From NCBI RefSeq assembly GCF_039871655.1, contig NZ_JBDPLZ010000011.1, positions 62,001 through 126,000 on the forward strand: a DNA stretch of 64,000 nt, given 5' to 3'. Of this stretch, positions 57,868 to 64,000 are shown one piece after another. The DNA comes from Actinocorallia sp039871655. GTDB lineage: Bacteria; Actinomycetota; Actinomycetes; Streptosporangiales; Streptosporangiaceae. Position numbers and translations under genes: made by a program. The notes under the pieces were generated by a model. That model was not told where the DNA came from. It made no database searches and worked only from the letters and a program-made list of their open reading frames with translations. Position 1 is the first letter of the stretch. Every line of letters starts with the position of its first letter.

Positions 57868-59265
57868 ATGACGTCGCTGTTGCTGCGCGATGTCGAGGTC
57901 GGCGGGCGCCGGGCCGATGTACGCCTGGCCGGCGGGACGGTCCGCGAGGTGGGCGGGAAGCTGCGCGCGGATCCCCGGGAAGAGGTCGTGGACGGGCGGG
58001 GCGGGGCGCTGATCCCGGGGCTGCACGACCACCACATCCATCTGATGGCGACGGCGGCGGCCGAACGGTCCGTACGGCTGGGGCCTCCGGAGGTGTCGAC
58101 TCCGCGCGAGCTCGCCGAGGCGCTGCGGCGGGCCGACGCCGCGTTGCCGCCGGGCTCCTGGCTGCGGGGGGTGGGCTACCACGAGTCCGTCGCCGGTGAT
58201 CTGGACCGGGAGGCGCTCGACGCGCTGCTTCCCGGGCGGCCGGTGCGGGTGCAGCACAGGTCGGGAGCCCAGTGGAGCCTGAACGGGGCGGCCTGCCGCG
58301 CCGTCGGGCTGGACGGCGGGCCTCTTCCCGAAGGGGCCGAGACGGACGCCGCCGGGCGCGCGACCGGACGGTTGTTCCGCGCCGACGCGTGGCTGAGGGA
58401 AAGGCTGCCGCCGCAGCCCCCTCCCGACTTGGCCGGGCTGGGCCGACGGCTGGCCCGCGCCGGGGTCACCGGGGTCACCGACGCGACGCCCGTGGAGCGG
58501 GTGGAGGATCTGCGTCTTCTGGCCGAGGCCGGGCTGCCGCAGCGGCTGGTGCTCACCGGGGGTCCCGCGCTGGCCTCGGCGAACTTCCCCGAGGGGGTGG
58601 GGCGCGGGCCGGTCAAACTGGTGGTCGCCGACCACGAGCTTCCCTCGCTGGACGCCCTCGCCGCGGCGATCGAGGCGGCGCATCTGGCCTCCCGCCCGGT
58701 GGCCGTCCACTGCGTCAGCCTCGTGGCGCTCGTCCTGGCCCTGGCCGCCTGGGAGCAGGCGGGAGTGCGGCCCGGAGACCGGATAGAGCACGGATCGGTG
58801 GTGCCCGCCGGACTCATCCCCGTTCTGGCCGAGCGGAGGCTGACCGTGGTGACGCAGCCCGGTTTCATCGCCGAGCGGGGGGACCGCTACCTTCTCGACG
58901 TCCCTCCGGAGGACCACGGGGACCTCTACCGCTGCGCCTCCCTGCTCGCCGGGGGCGTGCCCGTCGCCGGGAGCACCGACGCCCCCTATAGCGCGCCCGA
59001 CCCCTGGCGTGCCGTCAGGGCCGCGACCGACCGGCGGACGGCGTCCGGCCGGGTGCTGGGAGCGGGGGAACGGCTCCCCGCCGACCGGGCCCTGGACCTC
59101 TTCCTGACGCCCCTCGACTCTCCCGGCGGGAAGCCGAGATCGGTCCGGCCAGGGGTCCCCGCCGATCTGGTCCTGCTGGCGGCACCGCTGGAGGAGGTCC
59201 TGGCCTCTCCCTCGGCGGACGCCGTCACCCTGACGTTCTTCGCCGGAGCCCCCTTCCCCCGCTGA
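57868..59265 (+). CDS. YtcJ-like amidohydrolase (amidohydro_3)
   Basis: A 465-residue amidohydrolase. DGRGGALIPGLHDHHIHL holds the HxH metal motif, VAVHCVS the later His, and GSTDAPYSAPDPWRAV the final Asp and substrate loop. LAGVPADLVLL-like C-terminal strand closes the beta-sandwich. Family members deacylate or hydrolyse amides of varied size. ATG 57868 gives the expected N-terminus; ATG 57838 upstream is possible. It is separated from the previous gene by over 200 bp. Confidence 0.82.
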   Translation: MTSLLLRDVEVGGRRADVRLAGGTVREVGGKLRADPREEVVDGRGGALIPGLHDHHIHLMATAAAERSVRLGPPEVSTPRELAEALRRADAALPPGSWLRGVGYHESVAGDLDREALDALLPGRPVRVQHRSGAQWSLNGAACRAVGLDGGPLPEGAETDAAGRATGRLFRADAWLRERLPPQPPPDLAGLGRRLARAGVTGVTDATPVERVEDLRLLAEAGLPQRLVLTGGPALASANFPEGVGRGPVKLVVADHELPSLDALAAAIEAAHLASRPVAVHCVSLVALVLALAAWEQAGVRPGDRIEHGSVVPAGLIPVLAERRLTVVTQPGFIAERGDRYLLDVPPEDHGDLYRCASLLAGGVPVAGSTDAPYSAPDPWRAVRAATDRRTASGRVLGAGERLPADRALDLFLTPLDSPGGKPRSVRPGVPADLVLLAAPLEEVLASPSADAVTLTFFAGAPFPR

Positions 59266-59268
59266 ACC

Positions 59269-59454
59269 TCAGCAGGAGGCGCGGTCGTCGCGGGGCTCGT
59301 CGAGGTCGTGGTCGCTCCAGAAGGCCTCGAGTTCCGCGCGCGTGAGGTCGCCGTAGGGGCGTTCGGGAATCGGGCGGCCGGTATGGAGGGCCCACACCGT
59401 GTAAAGGCAAAGGGCCAAGGTCTCTTCATCGTCCGCGCGGGAGCTCGTCGACAC
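59269..59454 (-). CDS. Small acidic protein of unknown function
   Basis: A 61-residue frame from GTG 59454, read against the flanking genes: ADDEETLALCLYTVWALHTGRPIPERPYGDLTRAELEAFW. It has a helical acidic character and no known domain. GGTGGA stands before the start. It is convergent with the amidohydrolase, 4 bp away, and divergent from the regulator. Whether it is expressed is uncertain. Confidence 0.45.
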   Translation of the reverse strand: MSTSSRADDEETLALCLYTVWALHTGRPIPERPYGDLTRAELEAFWSDHDLDEPRDDRASC

Positions 59455-59670
59455 AGTTCCACCGTGCGGCAGGATCGCTCTCTTCCGCGACCGAATCCTC
59501 ACTATCCAGACAAAACCGGATACCCCGAATGGCTCGCCCGCACCTCCCGGAGCATCCCCTTGCTCGTGAATGGCACAATATAACAAACGCACTGGTCGGG
59601 AACGCGCACGGATGGAAGGATGCTCACGCACAGCACCGCATCGGAGTGCACGGATCCTTCCGGAGTCTGG

Positions 59671-60747
59671 ATGTCCCACCGATCCGCACAGGAGGTGGTG
59701 GCCGCCTTCATCGCCGACCTCAAGGAGGCCTGGGCGGTGGCGGCCACGTCCTACGCCGCCGTGGAGAGGCTGGCCGAGGAGACCAGGAGCGGTCCGGGTC
59801 GGCCGCTCGGGTCGCGGATGACCCTGCTGCCCGCGGCCACCGTGAACGACCTGCTCACCAAGCCCCGGCACAGGCTTCCCCGCTGGGAGATGACGGCCTC
59901 GCTGCTGGTCGTGCTCCGGAAGGTCATCGCCGACCGCGGAGAGGACCCCGACCGCATCGGCACCCTCACCGGGTGGAAGGCCCGGCACGAGGCCGCGCAC
60001 AGGGCCGTGGACGAGATCCGGCTGCGAAACCGCCGGTCGGGCGTCAGTCTGGCCTCCGGCGAACCGGCCCCCGAGGACCTGGCCCGCAGGCGCGCCGAGA
60101 TCGAGGACGCCCAGCGCGCCACCCTGCTGGCGATGGCGGGGAACGGCGAGCGGAAGTGGTGGCATCCCTACCGGGACGTCGTCCCCGCCGGCTCCCGCGA
60201 CTATCTGACGCTGGAGCGGTCGAGCCACCGGCTTCAGATCTACGAGCCCGGCGCGGTCCCCGACCTGCTGTGGCCCGAGGAGCGCATCCACCGCCTGGTC
60301 CGGCGGCGGCATCCCGGCGCGCCGGAGAGCCTGGTCGCCTCGACGGTCGGGCTGCAGCTGAGCCGCCGGCACGTGCTCCACCGCGACGAACCGACCCGGC
60401 TGTGGGTACTCCTGGACGAGACCGCCGTCCAGCCCTTCGCCGACCGCGACCTCTGGCGGGCGCAGCTGGAGCATCTGCTCGCTTTGGCCTCGCTGCGGAA
60501 CGTCAGCCTTCAGATCCGGGCCTCGGGGGCGCACACCAGCCCGATCGGCGACGAGGTCAGGCTGCTGCGCTTCCGGGAGGCGGCGCTTCCGGACGTCGTC
60601 TGCCTCCGGCAGGGAGAGGAGCTGTTCTGCCCGGCCCAGTCGGAGCTCGTCCACCACTACGTCGCGCTCCTGAAAGGACAATTCTTCTCCGCGGCCACCC
60701 CCGAAAACTCGGTGAAAATCCTGAAAAACCTCCTTAAGCGGAATTGA
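59671..60747 (+). CDS. DUF5753-type helix-turn-helix regulator
   Basis: A 358-residue protein. The N-terminal half has a helix-turn-helix-like AVERLAEETRSG ... TLLPAATVNDLLTK...LPRWE. The C-terminal half is the DUF5753 domain: LQIYEPGAVPDLLWPEERI, TRLWVLLDETAVQPFADRDLWRAQLEHLLALASLRNVSLQIR. Such actinomycete regulators sit next to small partner genes and influence development or secondary metabolism. ATG 59671 is chosen with GGAG upstream; the upstream frame is longer but unlike the family. Confidence 0.75.
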   Translation: MSHRSAQEVVAAFIADLKEAWAVAATSYAAVERLAEETRSGPGRPLGSRMTLLPAATVNDLLTKPRHRLPRWEMTASLLVVLRKVIADRGEDPDRIGTLTGWKARHEAAHRAVDEIRLRNRRSGVSLASGEPAPEDLARRRAEIEDAQRATLLAMAGNGERKWWHPYRDVVPAGSRDYLTLERSSHRLQIYEPGAVPDLLWPEERIHRLVRRRHPGAPESLVASTVGLQLSRRHVLHRDEPTRLWVLLDETAVQPFADRDLWRAQLEHLLALASLRNVSLQIRASGAHTSPIGDEVRLLRFREAALPDVVCLRQGEELFCPAQSELVHHYVALLKGQFFSAATPENSVKILKNLLKRN

Positions 60748-60853
60748 TGTCCAAAAATCCCTTATATCTAGCCAACACCCTTGTTCTTCTGTTGTCATGT
60801 GAGGGTCACCCGCACGATCACAGCGCCCTTCGTGGTGCCTTCCGGAGGCTGGT
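60748..60853 (+). promoter_or_regulatory. AT-rich promoter-like spacer before the methyltransferase
   Basis: The spacer includes CCCTTATATCTAGCC with a possible -10 (TATATC) at about 60764-60769, and a GGAGG ribosome site just before the ATG at 60854. The -35 was not identified. Confidence 0.3.
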
Positions 60854-61684
60854 ATGACCGCTGAAGAAGAGCGTTTCGCCTGGCATGAGGCGGAGAAGGA
60901 CATCTATTCCGGGATCGACACCTCGGTACCGCACTCGGCCCGCATCTGGAACTACTGGCTGGGCGGCAAGGACAACTTCCCCGTCGACCAGCAGGCGGGC
61001 GACGAGTACGTGCAGGTCTTCCCCGGCATCATCGACCTCGCCCGCCACTCCCGCGCCTTCCTGACCCGCGCGGTGCGCCACCTGGCCGCGCAGGAGGGAA
61101 TCCGCCAGTTCCTGGACGTCGGCACCGGGCTCCCCACCTTCGACAACACCCACGAGGTCGCCCAGCGCGTCGCGCCCGACGCGCGCATCGTCTACGTCGA
61201 CAACGACCCCCTCGTGCTCCTCCACGCGCGGGCTCTGCTGACCAGCACCCCCGAAGGGGTGACCGCGTACGTCGACGCCGACCTGCACGACCCGCCCGCC
61301 ATCCTGGAGAAGGCCGCGGAGACCCTCGACCTCTCCAAGCCCGTGGCCCTGATGCTGATGGGCATCATGGGCCACGTCTCCGACGACGCCGAGATCAAGG
61401 AGATCATCCGCCGCCTGCTGGACGGGCTGCCCTCCGGCAGCTTCCTGGTGCTCTACGACGGAACCGCCACCGACGAGTCCTTCACCGAGGCGCAGGAGGG
61501 CTACGACGAGACGGGCGCCGTCCCCTACCGCCTGCGCAGGCCGGAGCAGATCATCGGCTTCTTCGAGGGCCTGGAACTCCTCGACCCGGGCGTCGTCCCC
61601 GTCACCCTGTGGCGCCCCGAGCCCAGCCCCTTCGACCCCGGCCCCCCGGCCCACGCCTACGGCGGAGTCGGCCGCAAACCCTGA
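60854..61684 (+). CDS. DUF574 SAM-dependent methyltransferase
   Basis: A 276-residue protein of the actinomycete Methyltransf_19 family: SVPHSARIWNYWLGGKDNFP, IRQFLDVGTGLPTFDN (SAM-binding motif I), VYVDNDPLVLLHARALL and LMGIMGHV. Its substrates are not known in general. GGAGG stands before ATG. It follows the DUF5753 regulator by about 100 bp, a combination frequent in actinomycete genomes. It is not obviously part of the catabolic pathway. Confidence 0.88.
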   Translation: MTAEEERFAWHEAEKDIYSGIDTSVPHSARIWNYWLGGKDNFPVDQQAGDEYVQVFPGIIDLARHSRAFLTRAVRHLAAQEGIRQFLDVGTGLPTFDNTHEVAQRVAPDARIVYVDNDPLVLLHARALLTSTPEGVTAYVDADLHDPPAILEKAAETLDLSKPVALMLMGIMGHVSDDAEIKEIIRRLLDGLPSGSFLVLYDGTATDESFTEAQEGYDETGAVPYRLRRPEQIIGFFEGLELLDPGVVPVTLWRPEPSPFDPGPPAHAYGGVGRKP

Positions 61685-61732
61685 GCGCCCCCGTTCCCGC
61701 CCTCGCGACGATCACCGAAGACGGTCCTCCCG

Positions 61733-62371
61733 TCACCCGGCGCGAAAGCGGATGGGAGCGGCGGTCCGGGAGACGACCTCTTCCGGGGCGACGCCGGGAG
61801 CGGTCTCGACCAGGAGCAGGCCGTCGGGGGTGATGTCCAGGACGGCGAGGTCGGTGATGACGCGGTGGACGCAGCGACGGCCGGTCAGGGGGAGGGTGCA
61901 GGCGTCGACGAGTTTGGGGGTGCCGTCCTTGGCGGTGTGCTCCATGAGGACGATGACCTTGCCGGCGCCGTGGACGAGGTCCATGGCGCCGCCCATGCCC
62001 TTGATCATCTTGCCGGGGACCGTCCAGTTGGCCAGGTCGCCCTCGGCCGAGACCTGCATGGCGCCCAGGACCGCCACGTCGATGCGGCCGCCGCGGATCA
62101 TGCCGAAGGACAGGGCCGAGTCGAAGAAGCCCGCACCGGGCAGGACGGTGACGGTCTCCTTGCCCGCGTTGATGAGGGCGGCGTCGACCTCGTCCTCACC
62201 CGGGTAGGGGCCGACGCCCAGCACGCCGTTCTCCGACTGGAGCACCACCTCCACCCCCTCGGGCAGGTGGTTGGGGATGAGGGTGGGCAGGCCGATGCCC
62301 AGGTTCACATAGGCGCCGTCGGGGAGTTCGGCGGCCGCGCGGGCCGCCATCTCGTCGCGGGTCCAGCTCAT
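61733..62371 (-). CDS. CoA-transferase beta subunit (SCOT/3-oxoacid type)
   Basis: A 212-residue subunit. QSENGVLGVGPYP carries the catalytic Glu that forms the acyl-CoA anhydride, and GGRIDVAVLGAMQVSAEGDLANW is diagnostic. ATG 62371 overlaps the alpha-subunit stop. This family I enzyme transfers CoA from succinyl-CoA or acetyl-CoA to a 3-oxoacid. It would activate a 3-keto acid (for example 3-oxoadipate or acetoacetate), or use IpdAB-like hydrolase chemistry; the latter is not indicated here because the Glu is present. Confidence 0.9.
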   Translation of the reverse strand: MSWTRDEMAARAAAELPDGAYVNLGIGLPTLIPNHLPEGVEVVLQSENGVLGVGPYPGEDEVDAALINAGKETVTVLPGAGFFDSALSFGMIRGGRIDVAVLGAMQVSAEGDLANWTVPGKMIKGMGGAMDLVHGAGKVIVLMEHTAKDGTPKLVDACTLPLTGRRCVHRVITDLAVLDITPDGLLLVETAPGVAPEEVVSRTAAPIRFRAG

Positions 62372-63114
62372 CGGACCGTCCTCTTCTCCACGTGTTCGAC
62401 GGCGGCCTGCTCGGGGGTGAGGACGACGACGCGGTCCACGTAGACGCCCGGCAGGTGGATCTCGTCGGGGTCCAGGTCGGTGAGCTCCTCGACCTCGACG
62501 ATGGTGGTGCGCCCGGCCATGGCGCACAGCGGGTTGAAGTTGCGTTCGGACTTGTCGAAGACGAGGTTGCCCCACCGGTCCGCCTTCAGGGCCCTGACCA
62601 GTGCGAAGTCGGTGACGATGCCTTCTTCCAGCACGTGTTCGCGGCCCTGGAAGTCACGCACCTCCTTGGGCGGCGACGCGACGGCGACGGTGCCGTCGGA
62701 CGCGTAACGCCACGGCAGGCCGCCGTCGGCGACCAGCGTGCCGACCCCGGCCGGGGTGTAGAAGGCGGGAATGCCGGTGCCTCCCGCCCGCAGGCGTTCG
62801 GCGAGGGTCCCCTGCGGGACGAGTTCGACCTCGATCTCACCCGCTAGGTACTGGCGGGCGAACTCCTTGTTCTCCCCGATGTAGGAGCCGACGGTCCGGG
62901 CGATGCGCCCGGCGCCCAGCAGCAGGCCCAGGCCCAGCCCGTCCACACCACAGTTGTTGGAGACCGTGCGCAGCCCGGCCGCGCCCTGCTCGTACAGCGC
63001 CTCGATCAGGGTGAAGGGCACCCCGCACAACCCGAAGCCGCCGACGGCCAGTGACGCTCCCTCTGGAATGTCGGCCACCGCCTCGGCGGCGGACGCCACC
63101 GTCTTGTCGATCAA
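62368..63114 (-). CDS. CoA-transferase alpha subunit (SCOT/3-oxoacid type)
   Basis: A 248-residue subunit. GASLAVGGFGLCGVPFTLIEAL is the family N-terminus; SNNCGVDGLGLGLLL, GTGIPAFYTPAGVGT and NFNPLCAMAGR follow. It binds the beta subunit encoded by the overlapping gene downstream (ATGA overlap). Together they exchange CoA between organic acids. Confidence 0.92.
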   Translation of the reverse strand: MIDKTVASAAEAVADIPEGASLAVGGFGLCGVPFTLIEALYEQGAAGLRTVSNNCGVDGLGLGLLLGAGRIARTVGSYIGENKEFARQYLAGEIEVELVPQGTLAERLRAGGTGIPAFYTPAGVGTLVADGGLPWRYASDGTVAVASPPKEVRDFQGREHVLEEGIVTDFALVRALKADRWGNLVFDKSERNFNPLCAMAGRTTIVEVEELTDLDPDEIHLPGVYVDRVVVLTPEQAAVEHVEKRTVR

Positions 63115-63137
63115 TGTCCTTCTCTTTCTTGCTGCCC

Positions 63138-63175
63138 GGACCGGCGCCGCTCGACCGAGGAGTCAGCGCCGGTCC
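63138..63175 (-). terminator. Terminator-like hairpin after the PrpD-like gene
   Basis: The arms GGACCGGCGC (63138-63147) and GCGCCGGTCC (63166-63175) pair perfectly around an 18-base loop, downstream of the minus-strand PrpD-like gene (stop at 63258) and upstream of the CoA-transferase start. Confidence 0.5.
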
Positions 63176-63257
63176 GGGGCCGGAGCCCCCTGCCGGGGGA
63201 GGGTCCGGCCCGGCGACGTCGAGTGGAAGGGTCGCGCCGGGCCGGAGGCCTGTGCTC

Positions 63258-64000
63258 CTACCGGGAGGCCGGGGCGGCGCGCAGCGCCTCGGCCAAGGAG
63301 GTGAGGTCTTGCGCGTCGGGCAGGCCGTAGGTCAGTTCGGTGACGCGGTCGGCCTGCTCGGGGGTGAGCAGCCGGGTGGCGTTCAGCCGGAACTTCGTGG
63401 CCAGCTCCTCGGAGCTCAGCGGATTGCCGGGGCCGCCGCGGTTGACGCTGACGCGCTCCTCCAGCACCTCTCCGGAGGCGAGCCGGACGCGCAGCACGGC
63501 CGGGAACTGGTGCGGGAAGATCCGGTCGCACTCGGCGTCCGGGACGCAGTGGACCTTGGCGGCCAGCGCGAGCCGGGCCGGGTCCGCCGCGGCCTCGTCG
63601 GTGAAGTCCTCGTGGAACAGGCCGAGGCCTCCGCCGCCGAGCAGCGCCGCCGCGACCGTGTAGGGGCCGGAGAAGGCGGCGTGGTAGCCGGACCTGGGGT
63701 GGATCTTGTCCTCGCGCGGCTCGCCGATGGTGCGCAGGACGGGCGTGGGCGCGCCCAGCTCGATGTGCTCGACCTGGGAGACATTGAGGCCGCGCTCCCG
63801 CAGCCGCAGTGCCGCGTCGATGCCCGCGTGGGTGAAGTGGTTGCACGGGTAGGGCTTGAAGAAGATGCCCGGCAGCTCCCACTTCTCGCCCAGCCCGTCG
63901 AGCAGCGGCTCCAGGTGGTACTGGTCGCCGCAGAACGCCTGGAGCAGGCCGAAGCGGCCTTCCAGCACGGTCGGCGGGCCGGTCAGGCCGGTGCGGGCCA
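63258..64000 (-). CDS. MmgE/PrpD-family protein, 5' end outside window
   Basis: The visible 247 residues form the C-terminal part of a MmgE/PrpD protein: LTGPPTVLEGRFGLLQAFCGD, PYPCNHFTHAGIDAALRLRE, and VSRGGPGNPLS-like end near the C terminus (VNRGGPGNPLSSEELATKFR). The frame stays open to base 64000, so the N-terminal half is missing from the window. The family includes 2-methylcitrate dehydratase and cis-aconitate decarboxylase. Its place next to a CoA-transferase suggests work on a branched di- or tricarboxylic acid (inference). Confidence 0.88.
   Translation of the reverse strand, partial: ARTGLTGPPTVLEGRFGLLQAFCGDQYHLEPLLDGLGEKWELPGIFFKPYPCNHFTHAGIDAALRLRERGLNVSQVEHIELGAPTPVLRTIGEPREDKIHPRSGYHAAFSGPYTVAAALLGGGGLGLFHEDFTDEAAADPARLALAAKVHCVPDAECDRIFPHQFPAVLRVRLASGEVLEERVSVNRGGPGNPLSSEELATKFRLNATRLLTPEQADRVTELTYGLPDAQDLTSLAEALRAAPASR

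Noticed and set aside
59560..59584. Promoter TTGCTC...TATAAC before the DUF5753 regulator
   Set aside because: The spacing is only 13 bp, too short for a standard promoter.

Overview
The window is high-GC, densely packed DNA with many GTG starts and 4-bp ATGA/GTGA gene overlaps. It also has F420-type and mycofactocin-type oxidoreductases, a DUF5753 helix-turn-helix regulator and a DUF574 methyltransferase. Together these point to a filamentous actinomycete, perhaps of the Streptosporangiales (Actinomadura-like); the genus is an inference. No rRNA, tRNA or CRISPR array was seen.

Region 1 (1-13908, + strand) looks like a natural-product gene cluster built around carrier proteins. It holds an aminotransferase (cut by the window edge), an adenylate-forming ligase with its own carrier protein, an amidohydrolase, an enzyme closely resembling the non-haem iron halogenase SyrB2, a second carrier protein, a KAS III-like enzyme, a GNAT acyltransferase, a BtrH-like (butirosin) acyltransferase, a cupin, an MFS exporter, two ATP-grasp ligases and a cation/proton antiporter. 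The likely logic is activation and loading of an acyl or aminoacyl group, modification while tethered, off-loading onto an amine, ligation and export. A tnpB transposon on the opposite strand sits just before the halogenase-like gene.

Region 2 (13909-20281) is an island of foreign or decayed DNA. It is bounded by direct repeats copied from the 3' end of meaB. It holds an ECF sigma-factor pseudogene, a lower-GC two-gene module (UvrD-like helicase plus an unrecognised partner), and an IS5-like element interrupted by an IS110-family element. The IS110 insertion site can be reconstructed to the base, and its non-coding end contains loops that match both the target and the element ends, as a bridge RNA should.

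Region 3 (20282-63114 and on to the right edge) is a large catabolic region for an unidentified acyl-CoA substrate. It includes meaB, a two-subunit B12 acyl-CoA mutase, a thiolase, a DUF35-thiolase fusion, four CoA ligases, two acyl-CoA dehydrogenases, two enoyl-CoA hydratases, two family III CoA-transferases, a two-subunit CoA-transferase, several SDRs, an aldehyde dehydrogenase, a P450 with ferredoxin, a flavin/2Fe-2S reductase, a TauD-type dioxygenase, three amidohydrolases and a PrpD-like protein. A palindrome of the form GAGAATnnnATTCTC (exact or degenerate) recurs at five promoter regions, suggesting one repressor controls much of the pathway. Embedded in this region are two possible defence or nuclease relics: an AAA ATPase with a PD-(D/E)XK domain, and a truncated Mrr-family-like protein. 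A regulator/methyltransferase pair lies at 59.7-61.7 kb.
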